Assembly: GCA_947457395.1 (NCBI GenBank)
Contig: CANGVA010000008.1
Location: 1 to 64,000, forward strand
Source: Bacteroidota bacterium
Lineage (GTDB): Bacteria > Bacteroidota > Bacteroidia > UKL13-3
DNA: 64,000 nt
Direction of reading: 5' to 3'
Shown: piece by piece, positions 6,331 through 15,080 of the stretch
How the letters are laid out: each line of letters begins with the position of its first letter
Position numbering within the stretch: position 1 is the stretch's first letter
Translations under genes and position numbers: made by a program
The notes under the pieces: model-generated
Database searches by the model: none
The model's input: only the letters and a program-made list of their open reading frames with translations
Told to the model about the DNA's origin: nothing

Positions 6331-9051
6331 TTAGAGGGTAAAACTATCTTCAATAATTTGTGTCTGTTCCTTGGTGTGCACTTTTGAGAATCCGGTTGCG
6401 GGTGATGCACTGGCTTTTCTTGAAATGAGCTTAAGTTTAAAATTTTCTTCTCTTCTGAGCAGATATGTCCATGCTCCCATGTTTTTAGGCTCTTCCTGAA
6501 CCCAGTAATAGCTTGCCTGCTTGTATTTATCCATGACGGCATCCATTTGCTTTTCCGGCATAGGGAAGAGTTGCTCTACACGAACAATGGCAATATCTTT
6601 GCGTTGGTCTTTTTGTTGTTTCTCTAACAGGTCATAATATATCTTACCTGTACAAAACAATACACGTTTAACTTTTTTAGTTTCAGCGTATGCATCATCT
6701 ATCACTTCATTAAAACCGCCTTTTACAAAATCTTCCAGTTTACTTATGCATAGTGGATGGCGTAATAAGCTTTTCGGAGTCATAATAACCAGTGGTAATC
6801 GAAACGGTCTGTGTATTTGCCTGCGCAGTAAATGAAAATAGTTTGCAGGAGTTGTGATGTTGCATACCTGCATGTTGTAATTAGCGCATAGTTGCAGAAA
6901 TCGTTCAACGCGGGCTGAAGAGTGTTCAGGTCCCTGACCCTCGTAGCCGTGAGGTAACATTAATGTTAGGCCACTATACGTTTTCCATTTGGTTTCTGCA
7001 CTGCTAAGGTATTGATCTATGATGATCTGAGCACCATTTGCAAAATCACCAAACTGAGCTTCCCAGATAGTAAGATCGTTGGGTGTAGCCATAGAGTAGC
7101 CATATTCAAAACCCAACACTGCATATTCAGAAAGTAGGGAGTTAAAGAATTCAACTTTTGCTTTTTTATCACCCTCAAGGCTATCAAAAATATTATGCTC
7201 CTTTTCTGAGTCTTCCTGTTTAATAATAGCATGTCTGTGAGAGAAGGTGCCACGTTCACAATCCTGCCCTGTCATTCTAACAGCATGTCCTTCATTACTC
7301 AAAGTAGCATAGGCAATCAGTTCTCCCATTGCCCAATCATAGCTGTCGTTTTTTATCATATTTCTGCGATCATTGAACAGCTTCTCAATTTTATTAAATG
7401 CTTTGAAACCTTCCGGTATCTGGGTTATTTTTTCTGCCAGTTTCAGAAACACTTTTTTGTCAACTGCTGTTTCCGGTGATTGGTCAAAATCTTCCGGTTT
7501 GGCAGAACGAAAGCCCTCCCAGGTATTTCTGATAAAATTGGTTACAGGTGAAGCCTCTGCAGCCTTAGCTGTTTCAAGTTTTTGCTGCAGCATACTTCTG
7601 AATTCTTTATCCATCTCCTTGGCCAAATCAGCTTCAACGCTGCCTGCTGTAATTAACTTTTGGTTATAAATCTCACGCGGATTAGCATGCGCAGCAATTG
7701 CTTTGTAAAGCATTGGCTGTGTGAAGCGAGGTTCATCACCTTCATTATGTCCATACTTTCTATATCCAAGTAGGTCAATAAATACATCACTGTTAAACTC
7801 CTGTCTATATTCCATAGCAAGCCTTATGGCAAACACCACTGCTTCCACATCATCTGCATTTACATGAAATACGGGGCATAATGTAATTTTTGCAACGTCT
7901 GTGCAATAGGTAGAGGTTCTTGCATCGGTATAATTGGTAGTAAAACCTATCTGATTATTGGTTACAATATGCATGCAACCGCCAACAGAATACGCTTCTA
8001 ATCCTGCCATTTGTAAAACCTCATATACAACACCCTGTCCGGCAACAGATGAATCTCCATGAATTAAAATGGGACAAATGCTGTCTATATCCATGTTGTG
8101 TTTTCTTTCCAGTTTGGCTCTGGTAATACCTTTTACAACAGGGTTTACAGTTTCCAGATGCGATGGATTAGGAGAAAGGCTTAAGTGTACTTTTTTCCCT
8201 TTGGCCGTAGTAATTTCACTGGAATAGCCCAGATGATATTTTACGTCACCCTCAAATAGAGCTTCCTCATATGCTTTGCCTTCAAACTCTTTAAAAATGT
8301 CCTCATATGTCTTACCTAAAATATTGGCAAGCACGTTTAAGCGGCCCCGATGCGCCATACCCAGCACAAATTCCTTTACCTGTAATTCAGCGCCATATTG
8401 TATAACTGCATCAAGCGCAGGTATGAGTGTTTCAAGACCTTCCAGTGAAAAACGTTTCTGGCCTACAAATTTGGTGTGAAGAAAGTTCTCAAAAACAGTT
8501 GCCTGATTTAGTTTCGATAATATTTGTCTTTTTTCATCAATACTCAACTGTGGGGTATTTTTGCTACCCTCCATTTTTTTCTGTAACCAATCTAATTTTT
8601 TCGGATCCCTTATATAGGCAAATTCAGCACCTATACTTTGACAATAGGTTTGTTCTAAATGCGCTACTATGTCCTTTAGTTTGGCTGGGCCAATACCCAA
8701 TTCAATCCCGGCATTAAATGTTTTGTCAAGGTCAGCCGGTACCAACCCAAAGTTTTCAATGGCTAGGGTAGGGCTGTATTTTCTGCGTTCACGTACAGGA
8801 TTTGTTTTGGTAAAAAGATGACCACGTGTTCTGTATCCTTTTATCAGATTCAACACATTAATTTCCTTCACCATATCTTCAGAAACAGCTGCAGACTTGC
8901 TGTTTCCATTAAAGCGCTGATGTCCGAGATCAAAACCTTCAAAAAACTTTTTCCAGCCAAAGTCTACTGATTCTGGGTTGGCACGGTATTGCTTGTAAAG
9001 CTCATCTATAGCAGCTACATCAGCATTTGATACGTATGAAAAATCGTCCAT
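6331..9051 (-). CDS. sucA: 2-oxoglutarate dehydrogenase E1 component
   Basis: Thiamine-diphosphate E1 subunit that decarboxylates 2-oxoglutarate in the TCA cycle and hands succinyl groups to SucB. At 906 residues it is close to the usual length. Visible are the N-terminal helix that contacts E2 (FSYVSNADVAAIDELYKQY), the ThDP motif running from IHGDSSVAGQG to NNQIGFTTNY, and the transketolase-like half with EAQFGDFANGAQ and LPHGYEGQGPEHSSAR. I chose the ATG at 9051; a TTG at 9075 would only add eight residues. sucB is not adjacent, unlike in many Proteobacteria. It converges on the phosphopantetheinyl transferase gene. Confidence 0.96.
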   Translation of the reverse strand: MDDFSYVSNADVAAIDELYKQYRANPESVDFGWKKFFEGFDLGHQRFNGNSKSAAVSEDMVKEINVLNLIKGYRTRGHLFTKTNPVRERRKYSPTLAIENFGLVPADLDKTFNAGIELGIGPAKLKDIVAHLEQTYCQSIGAEFAYIRDPKKLDWLQKKMEGSKNTPQLSIDEKRQILSKLNQATVFENFLHTKFVGQKRFSLEGLETLIPALDAVIQYGAELQVKEFVLGMAHRGRLNVLANILGKTYEDIFKEFEGKAYEEALFEGDVKYHLGYSSEITTAKGKKVHLSLSPNPSHLETVNPVVKGITRAKLERKHNMDIDSICPILIHGDSSVAGQGVVYEVLQMAGLEAYSVGGCMHIVTNNQIGFTTNYTDARTSTYCTDVAKITLCPVFHVNADDVEAVVFAIRLAMEYRQEFNSDVFIDLLGYRKYGHNEGDEPRFTQPMLYKAIAAHANPREIYNQKLITAGSVEADLAKEMDKEFRSMLQQKLETAKAAEASPVTNFIRNTWEGFRSAKPEDFDQSPETAVDKKVFLKLAEKITQIPEGFKAFNKIEKLFNDRRNMIKNDSYDWAMGELIAYATLSNEGHAVRMTGQDCERGTFSHRHAIIKQEDSEKEHNIFDSLEGDKKAKVEFFNSLLSEYAVLGFEYGYSMATPNDLTIWEAQFGDFANGAQIIIDQYLSSAETKWKTYSGLTLMLPHGYEGQGPEHSSARVERFLQLCANYNMQVCNITTPANYFHLLRRQIHRPFRLPLVIMTPKSLLRHPLCISKLEDFVKGGFNEVIDDAYAETKKVKRVLFCTGKIYYDLLEKQQKDQRKDIAIVRVEQLFPMPEKQMDAVMDKYKQASYYWVQEEPKNMGAWTYLLRREENFKLKLISRKASASPATGFSKVHTKEQTQIIEDSFTL

Positions 9052-9072
9052 ATGAGTGAATGATAATTTGCG

Positions 9073-9080
9073 CAAAGATA
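9073..9080 (-). promoter_or_regulatory. -7 promoter box of sucA
   Basis: TATCTTTG on the minus strand matches TAnnTTTG, 21 bases before the sucA ATG at 9051. No TTG is seen 19 bases upstream, so only the -7 half is supported. Confidence 0.45.
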
Positions 9081-9219
9081 GTGTTTATAGCCACATGGCA
9101 TAATTTAGAGATAAAACCTATATGTCTGCTTTTTGCAATTAAATAATTAAAATATAGAGAGAAGGTGGAGGCTACTACTCCTACAGCATAATTTGATAAA
9201 AGGTATGATTTACGCACAT

Positions 9220-9251
9220 AAAAAAAAGACGCCCGTAGGCGTCTTTTTTTT
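9220..9251 (-). terminator. Intrinsic terminator of ald
   Basis: Fourteen-base perfect stem (arms 9220-9233 and 9238-9251) with the core GACGCC/GGCGTC, a CGTA loop and seven or more T on each side. It lies 18 bases past the ald stop codon and separates ald from sucA. The symmetrical T runs allow action in both directions. Confidence 0.9.
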
Positions 9252-9268
9252 ATGTTGCGAGGAATGAA

Positions 9269-10384
9269 TTATTTCAGAACCTCTTTAACTTCTGTATATT
9301 TTAAATTAAACGCTTCAGCAACACCTTTATAAACAACCTTGCCCTGAACCACATTTAATCCCAGTTTAAGTTCTTCATTTTCCACACAAGCTTTTTTCCA
9401 GCCTTTGTTGGCAAGCTGCAGTGCATATGGCAGAGTAGCATTAGTTAGCGCCAGTGTTGAAGTACACGGAACTGCACCCGGCATGTTGGCCACACAATAA
9501 TGAATAACTCCATCAATAACATAAATAGGATCTTGATGTGTGGTAGCTTTAGATGTTTCAAAGCAACCACCTTGATCAATTGCCACGTCTACCATTACGG
9601 TACCGGGCTTCATTGATTTAAGCATATCACGTGTGATAAGTGAAGGAGCTTTAGCCCCCGGAATCAACACTGCACCAACTATTAAATCAGCATGCTTTAT
9701 GGCTTCTCTCACGTTATATTCGTTAGAGTAAACCGTTTTTACATTTGCTGGGAGCAAATCATCCAGCTGGCGCAAACGTGGAAGTGAAATGTCCATCAAG
9801 GTTACATCTGCACCAAGGCCCGCAGCCATTTTAGCGGCCTGTGTGCCAACAATGCCACCACCTAATACCAATACATTGGCTGGTCTAACACCTGGAACTC
9901 CGCCAAGCAATATGCCACGGCCTCCCATTGGTTTTTCAAGATATTTGGCTCCCTCCTGAATACTCATGCGGCCTGCCACCTCGCTCATAGGAACCAGTAA
10001 AGGCAATGAACGGTCAGGTTTTTCAACAGTTTCATAGGCCAAACAAACAGCTTTGCTTTTTATCATTGCTTTAGTAAGCGGCTCATAAGAGGCAAAGTGG
10101 AAATAGGTAAACAATAGCTGACCTTCTTTTATAAGGCTATATTCTTGTTTGATGGGTTCCTTAACTTTAATAATCATTTCAGCCTTTTTATATACCTCAT
10201 CAATGGTTTTAAGCATGGTGGCTCCGGCTTTTTTATATTCTTCGTCACTAAACCCACTTCCAAGGCCTGCAGTTGCCTGAACAAATAACTTATGGCCTGC
10301 CTTTGTAAGGGCTGAAACACCTGCAGGAGTGAGACCTACACGGTTTTCATTGTTTTTAATTTCTTTTGGAACTCCAATAATCAT
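9269..10384 (-). CDS. ald: Alanine dehydrogenase
   Basis: Catalyses reversible NAD-dependent deamination of L-alanine to pyruvate and ammonia. The 371-residue length is standard. The N-terminus MIIGVPKEIKNNENRVGLTP carries the pyruvate-binding Arg/Lys set, the nucleotide-binding GGGIVGTQAAKMAAGLGA loop is near residue 175, and the segment VDVAIDQGGCFETSK carries the conserved Asp. The HYCVANMPGAVPCTST segment follows. It is a single-gene unit with its own promoter and a strong terminator. Confidence 0.96.
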   Translation of the reverse strand: MIIGVPKEIKNNENRVGLTPAGVSALTKAGHKLFVQATAGLGSGFSDEEYKKAGATMLKTIDEVYKKAEMIIKVKEPIKQEYSLIKEGQLLFTYFHFASYEPLTKAMIKSKAVCLAYETVEKPDRSLPLLVPMSEVAGRMSIQEGAKYLEKPMGGRGILLGGVPGVRPANVLVLGGGIVGTQAAKMAAGLGADVTLMDISLPRLRQLDDLLPANVKTVYSNEYNVREAIKHADLIVGAVLIPGAKAPSLITRDMLKSMKPGTVMVDVAIDQGGCFETSKATTHQDPIYVIDGVIHYCVANMPGAVPCTSTLALTNATLPYALQLANKGWKKACVENEELKLGLNVVQGKVVYKGVAEAFNLKYTEVKEVLK

Positions 10385-10407
10385 AATGGTTTGATTTTTA
10401 AGGTTGG

Positions 10408-10436
10408 CAAAAATAATACCTCTCCGTTCAAATCAA
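10408..10436 (-). promoter_or_regulatory. Promoter of ald
   Basis: On the minus strand TTTTG ending at 10434 is followed after 18 bases by TATTTTTG at 10415-10408. This matches TAnnTTTG exactly with near-ideal spacing, 23 bases before the ald ATG. Confidence 0.6.
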
Positions 10437-10483
10437 AATTAAGTTGGTAATAATAAAAAAGTGCGCAAACTCTTAGAAAATAC

Positions 10484-10513
10484 TTGCTTCGTATTGTATT
10501 TCTTATAAATTTG
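10484..10513 (+). promoter_or_regulatory. Promoter of the HU gene
   Basis: TTG at 10484-10486, a 19-base spacer and TAAATTTG at 10506-10513 match the Bacteroidota consensus in both boxes and spacing. The predicted leader is about 30 bases long and very AT-rich, typical of highly expressed genes in this phylum. Confidence 0.7.
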
Positions 10514-10548
10514 TCTTTGTAATTAAACCCTTAAATCAATTTAATACT

Positions 10549-10824
10549 ATGAACAAAGCAGAACTCATCGATGCTATCGCAGCAGAATCGAAACTTTCTA
10601 AAGCTGACTCAGGACGTGCTTTAGATGCAACAATCAACGCTATCTCTAAATCTTTGAAAAAAGGTGACAAGGTAGTTTTAATCGGATTTGGAAGTTTCTC
10701 AGTAGCTAAGCGTAATGCTAGAACAGGACGTAATCCTCAAACAGGTAAAACAATCCAGATTAAAGCTAAGAAAGTTGCAAGATTTAAACCAGGTGCAGAG
10801 TTAGCTAAAACAGTTAACAAGTAA
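10549..10824 (+). CDS. HU-family nucleoid DNA-binding protein
   Basis: Histone-like dimer that bends and compacts DNA without sequence preference. It has 91 residues, the standard size. The N-terminal helices MNKAELIDAIAAES are followed by the beta arm with the GFGSFSV turn and the signature ARTGRNPQTGKTI, whose Pro intercalates into DNA, and by a basic C-terminus (ARFKPGAELAKTVN). Codon use looks biased to abundant codons. It has its own consensus promoter and terminator, so it is a strong single-gene unit. Confidence 0.96.
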   Translation: MNKAELIDAIAAESKLSKADSGRALDATINAISKSLKKGDKVVLIGFGSFSVAKRNARTGRNPQTGKTIQIKAKKVARFKPGAELAKTVNK

Positions 10825-10843
10825 TCAATCAACGAATGTTACG

Positions 10844-10870
10844 AAAAAGGCTGCCATTGGCAGCCTTTTT
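10844..10870 (+). terminator. Intrinsic terminator of the HU gene
   Basis: Perfect 12-base stem (arms 10844-10855 and 10859-10870) with the core GGCTGCC/GGCAGCC, a three-base loop and a T run. It is 19 bases past the HU stop. The A run on the other side could also stop transcription from the converging DUF1573 gene. Confidence 0.9.
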
Positions 10871-10892
10871 TATTAGGATATGTTTAAAAAAA

Positions 10893-11327
10893 TTAATCTG
10901 TATTTTGGTTCCTAACAGGGGAAACAGGTTCAACCGGCATGGGTGATACATTTCCCTTTATTGTTAGACTGATGTCTCCATTTTTAGCATTAGATTTTAC
11001 AGTAATGTATTTTTGAAAAGTTCCGGGTCTTCCGTGTGAGTTATATACAGCCTTCACTTTTGCTTTGGCTCCGGGCATGATGGGCTCCTTTGGCCATTCA
11101 GGTGTCGTACATCCGCAAGATGGTTGAACAGCACTCAGAATAAGGGGCGATTTACCAGCATTGCTGAAAACAAATTCATAGGTAGCAAGGGTTCCTTCTT
11201 TTATATTGCCAAAATCATATTCTGTTTTTTCAAACCTAATTTCCGAGCTATTTTCTGTTTCAGTTGATTGGGCAAAAGTTAGCAAACCTGAAAGCAGCAA
11301 TCCGGTGATTAGAAATATCTTTTTCAT
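10893..11327 (-). CDS. DUF1573 family secreted protein (copy 1)
   Basis: Secreted 144-residue protein with a signal peptide (MKKIFLITGLLLSGLLTFAQS) and one DUF1573 domain, an immunoglobulin-like/ASH-type beta sandwich. Conserved features are FEKTEYDFGNIKEGT near the start, the pair of cysteines in PSCGCTTPEW and the final strand set GDISLTIKGNV. Function is unknown; the family is very common in Bacteroidota. It lies just after a second DUF1573 gene, 57 bases downstream of it on the same strand, and the two proteins are alignable along their length, so they probably arose by tandem duplication. Confidence 0.88.
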   Translation of the reverse strand: MKKIFLITGLLLSGLLTFAQSTETENSSEIRFEKTEYDFGNIKEGTLATYEFVFSNAGKSPLILSAVQPSCGCTTPEWPKEPIMPGAKAKVKAVYNSHGRPGTFQKYITVKSNAKNGDISLTIKGNVSPMPVEPVSPVRNQNTD

Positions 11328-11384
11328 TTTTTTGCGTATAATTAATTTAATGAAACCAGCTGTTTAAAAAACTTATTCAACAAC

Positions 11385-11804
11385 TTAGTTTGGTGTTACT
11401 ACCGTTGGTACTTTTACCTCACCTTTCAATGTTAAAATTACTGTATTTCTTTTAGCATTTGAAAAAACAGTAACATTTTTATTGAATGGTCCTACAGCTG
11501 CTGCATTGTAAGTTGCTTTAATGTAACCGGTTTTTTTAGGTGGAATTGGCTCTTTACTCCATTCGGGAGTTGTGCAACCGCAAGAAGCAGACACATTACT
11601 TATAATTAAAGGCTCTTTACCTGTGTTAGTGAAATAGAACATGTAGGTTGCAGGCTGATTTTGTGGAATTACGCCAAAATCGTGAATTTCTTTTGTGAAA
11701 CTGATTTCAGCCTGATTTTTGTTCTCGGCAGGTGCCTGATTTTGAGCATTTGCCAATGATAAACCAACAAAGGCAAAGCATAAGGAGATGATTATTTTTT
11801 TCAT
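11385..11804 (-). CDS. DUF1573 family secreted protein (copy 2)
   Basis: Paralogue of the following gene: 139 residues, signal peptide MKKIIISLCFAFVGLSLANA, one DUF1573 domain with FTKEIHDFGVIPQNQPA, the cysteine pair in SASCGCTTPEW, and the EPIPPKKTGYIKATY strand. The two copies share the CGCTTPEW.KEP block exactly but differ elsewhere, so the duplication is not recent. It is probably exported to the periplasm or cell surface; no lipobox or sorting domain is present. It is transcribed away from the E1 dehydrogenase gene. Confidence 0.88.
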   Translation of the reverse strand: MKKIIISLCFAFVGLSLANAQNQAPAENKNQAEISFTKEIHDFGVIPQNQPATYMFYFTNTGKEPLIISNVSASCGCTTPEWSKEPIPPKKTGYIKATYNAAAVGPFNKNVTVFSNAKRNTVILTLKGEVKVPTVVTPN

Positions 11805-11972
11805 TTTAATTAGATGTGTTTAAATTTAGTTTAATTACGTTTCAAATATTGTTCCAATTCTCAAACAGATTTCGAAGCTATATTCCCAAACGCAATAATC
11901 CAAATAATAGCTGCATTCGCGGCAAATATTAATGAAAAATTAAGCATATTAGAGAATAATGCTGTCACATTA

Positions 11973-11980
11973 TATATTTG
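11973..11980 (+). promoter_or_regulatory. -7 promoter box of the fused E1 gene
   Basis: TATATTTG matches TAnnTTTG, 19 bases before the ATG at 12000. The -33 box is weak (TTAG in place of TTG). Confidence 0.45.
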
Positions 11981-11999
11981 ACGGGAAAATATCGCGCAT

Positions 12000-14408
12000 A
12001 TGGGGAAAAGTGAAAAGGCTAAATTAAGTATAGAAGCCTTTAAAAATGAGGTGCTAAATGATTACTCACTGGCATATCAAAGCAGACAGGCAAGTTTGCT
12101 CGGTCGTAAAGAGGTACTCACAGGCAAGGCCAAGTTTGGTATTTTTGGTGATGGTAAAGAACTGCCTCAAATTGCCATGGCCAAAGCATTTAAGCCGGGT
12201 GATTTTCGTTCAGGCTACTACAGAGACCAGACTTTTATGATGGCCATAGGCCAACATACCATTCAGGAATTTTTCGCACAACTGTATGCACATACCGATG
12301 TTGTAGCTGAGCCTGCATCTGCCGGGCGCATGATGAATGGACATTTTGGCACCCGAACAATTGATGAGCATGGCAACTGGAAAGAACTTAAAAATCTAAA
12401 AAATTCCTCGTCAGATATTTCTCCTACTGCTGGTCAGATGCTGCGTTTAGTTGGCCTGGCTCATGCGTCAAAGTATTACAGGCAACATGCATCTGTTATT
12501 GGTGACAATTTATTTTCCAATAATGGAAATGAAATAGCCTGGGGTACAATTGGCAACGCTAGCTCATCTGAGGGACATTTTTTTGAGGCAATTAATGCAG
12601 CCGGTGTTTTACAAATACCAATGATTATTTCAGTTTGGGATGATGCATATGGCATTTCTGTTCCTGCCAAATATCAAACCACCAAAGAAAGTATTTCTGA
12701 AATTTTAAAGGGATTTCAGCGCGATAAAAACGGCAATGGTTTTGAAATATTTACCGTAAATGGTTGGGATTATCCCGAGTTATGTAAGGTTTATGATAAT
12801 GCAGCAAATATAAGCAGGGAAGAGCATGTGCCGGTTTTAATTCATGTGAAAGAACTTACCCAGCCGCAGGGTCACTCTACTTCAGGTTCGCACGAAAGAT
12901 ATAAATCAAAGGAGCGCTTGGAATGGGAACAAGCGTATGATTGTGTAGCTAAGTTCAGATCCTGGATTATAGATGGTAAAATCGCTACTGAAGATGAACT
13001 AGCTGCACTGGAAAATGAATCCAAGGCTTTAGTTAATAATGCCAAGAAAGCTGCTTGGGATGCATATATTAAACCTATTAAAGCCGAATTGCTTCAGGCA
13101 TGTGAGCATCTGGAAACGCTTGCACGCGAAAGTAAAATGGGTGCAGAAATTGAAGCCCTGTCATCCAGATTAAAAGCAATTACAGAACCCATCAGAAAGG
13201 ATATCGGAATTGCATTGAATGAAGCTCTGCGTATTACATTCGGAGAGCAACTTCACTCCAGAGCACAGCTTGTAGCTTTTCGCAACAACTTTAGAACAGA
13301 TAATTCCGAGAGATACAATTCATACCTTACCAGTCAGTCGCATTTTTCTGCACTCAAAGTTGCTGAAATGCCTCCGCTTTACTCTGAGAATAGCAAGATG
13401 GTTGATGGAAGAGAAATTATGCAGGCATTTTTTGATCAGGCATTAAATAATGACCCTCGTGTATTTGCTTTTGGTGAGGACGTAGGGAAAATAGGAGATG
13501 TGAACCAAGGATTTGCCGGTTTGCAGGAGAAGTATGGCGAAACGCGCGTGTTTGATACTGGGATACGTGAACTTACTATTATCGGACAAGGTATTGGTGC
13601 TGCCATGAGAGGCCTCCGCCCAATTGCTGAAATTCAGTACCTGGATTATCTGCTATATGGTTTGCAGCCTTTGAGCGATGATTTGGCCACCTTGCAGTAC
13701 CGAACCAAAGGTGGTCAAAAGGCGCCTCTAATTATTCGCACACGCGGACATCGTTTGGAAGGAATCTGGCATTCAGGCTCACCCATGGGAATGATACTTC
13801 ATTCCCTGCGAGGCATACACGTATTAACACCACGAAATATGACACAAGCTGCAGGTTTTTATAATACGATACTGAGAAGTGATGAGCCTGCATTGATTAT
13901 TGAATGTTTGAACGGATACCGCATAAAGGAAAAAATGCCTGATAACATTGGTGAGTATACCTTAGCCCTAGGCAAACCTGAAATTTTAATTGATGGAACG
14001 GATGTAACGATTATCAGTTATGGATCTACTCTTCGAATTGCTGAAGATGCGATTCAGCAACTTTCATCTGTGGGAATCAGCTGTCAATTAATTGACGTAC
14101 AGTCGTTACTTCCATTTGATATCGAGCATAGTATAGTTGAGCAACTCAAGAAAACCAATAAGGTGGTTTTTCTGGATGAAGATGTTCCGGGTGGAGCTAG
14201 TGCATTCATGATGCAGCAAGTGTTAGAGGAACAAAACGGTTATGCTTACCTTGATGCTAAACCACTAACCATAACTGCCAAGCCGCATCGCCCTGCATAC
14301 GGAACTGATGGTGACTATTTCTCTAAGCCAAATGCCGAGGATATATTTGAAAAGATTTATCAAATGATGCATGAATATAATCCTTCAGTTTACCCCGCAT
14401 TTATTTAA
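12000..14408 (+). CDS. Fused alpha/beta E1 of a 2-oxo acid dehydrogenase complex
   Basis: Single-chain E1 of 802 residues joining the alpha subunit (about 1-440) and the beta subunit (about 465-800) of a branched-chain-type 2-oxo acid dehydrogenase. It most likely decarboxylates branched-chain 2-oxo acids with thiamine diphosphate. The alpha half contains the ThDP region, but the usual GDG reads GNA at 185-187 and the usual NN reads DD at 214-215. The beta half shows FGEDVGKIGDVNQGFAGL, the FDTGIRELTIIGQGIGAAM block, and a transketolase C domain (LDEDVPGGASAFMMQQ). No E2 or E3 gene is nearby. Fusion of this kind is frequent in Bacteroidota. Confidence 0.88.
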   Translation: MGKSEKAKLSIEAFKNEVLNDYSLAYQSRQASLLGRKEVLTGKAKFGIFGDGKELPQIAMAKAFKPGDFRSGYYRDQTFMMAIGQHTIQEFFAQLYAHTDVVAEPASAGRMMNGHFGTRTIDEHGNWKELKNLKNSSSDISPTAGQMLRLVGLAHASKYYRQHASVIGDNLFSNNGNEIAWGTIGNASSSEGHFFEAINAAGVLQIPMIISVWDDAYGISVPAKYQTTKESISEILKGFQRDKNGNGFEIFTVNGWDYPELCKVYDNAANISREEHVPVLIHVKELTQPQGHSTSGSHERYKSKERLEWEQAYDCVAKFRSWIIDGKIATEDELAALENESKALVNNAKKAAWDAYIKPIKAELLQACEHLETLARESKMGAEIEALSSRLKAITEPIRKDIGIALNEALRITFGEQLHSRAQLVAFRNNFRTDNSERYNSYLTSQSHFSALKVAEMPPLYSENSKMVDGREIMQAFFDQALNNDPRVFAFGEDVGKIGDVNQGFAGLQEKYGETRVFDTGIRELTIIGQGIGAAMRGLRPIAEIQYLDYLLYGLQPLSDDLATLQYRTKGGQKAPLIIRTRGHRLEGIWHSGSPMGMILHSLRGIHVLTPRNMTQAAGFYNTILRSDEPALIIECLNGYRIKEKMPDNIGEYTLALGKPEILIDGTDVTIISYGSTLRIAEDAIQQLSSVGISCQLIDVQSLLPFDIEHSIVEQLKKTNKVVFLDEDVPGGASAFMMQQVLEEQNGYAYLDAKPLTITAKPHRPAYGTDGDYFSKPNAEDIFEKIYQMMHEYNPSVYPAFI

Positions 14409-14486
14409 TCTGCAACTGCTGAAAGATTGATTTTAATGAAATTTAATTTAAATTACAGGCTGTTTCAGTTATGTTGATTGAATGAT

Positions 14487-15080
14487 ATGAGCAGGATAAA
14501 ACTAAATATTGTTGGTTTAAGTTCCGGACAAAGCAATGGCTCTTATACATTGATTCTGGGTGAGGCCAATGGTAAAAGAAAATTACCAATTGTAATAGGC
14601 TCTTTCGAGGCACAAGCAATAGCCATAGAGATTGAGAAGATTATTCCTTTCAGACCAATGACTCATGATCTATTTGTTACGTTTTGCCAAACATTTAATA
14701 TACTGGTTAATGAGGTTGAAATATACAATCTAATAGATGGGGTGTTTCATGCAAAACTTATATGTGAGATGGATGGGGAAATAAGAGAAATTGATGCAAG
14801 AACATCAGATTCTATAGCATTGGCTGTTAGATTCAAATGTCCTATCTACACTTATGAAGATATTATGAGTGAAGTTGGGGTTATATTTAATGACGATGGT
14901 GAAGAGATACCCGGTGAAGATATACCTGTGCAGGCTGAACCTCAACAAAAACGAGCGGGATCAGATTTTTCAAAATATACGCTTGAAGAACTGGAATCAA
15001 AATTAACTGAAGCCTTGGCTGTAGAAGACTACGATAAGGCAGCACGCATCAGAGATGAAATTACAAAACGTAAAAAATAA
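14487..15080 (+). CDS. Bifunctional nuclease family protein (DUF151) with UVR motif
   Basis: Protein of 197 residues. Residues 1-135 form the DUF151/BFN domain (IKLNIVGLSSGQSNGSYTLILGE, LPIVIGSFEAQAIAIEIE, RTSDSIALAVR). Plant and thermophile relatives have RNase/DNase activity, which is the only functional hint. A UVR motif follows at about 160-195 (YTLEELESKLTEALAVEDYDKAARIRDEI), a helical hairpin used for protein contacts in UvrB/UvrC and Clp adaptors. I chose the ATG at 14487; a TTG three codons upstream is less likely. The stop overlaps the next start by one base (TAATG), so translation is coupled to the transporter. Confidence 0.85.
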   Translation: MSRIKLNIVGLSSGQSNGSYTLILGEANGKRKLPIVIGSFEAQAIAIEIEKIIPFRPMTHDLFVTFCQTFNILVNEVEIYNLIDGVFHAKLICEMDGEIREIDARTSDSIALAVRFKCPIYTYEDIMSEVGVIFNDDGEEIPGEDIPVQAEPQQKRAGSDFSKYTLEELESKLTEALAVEDYDKAARIRDEITKRKK

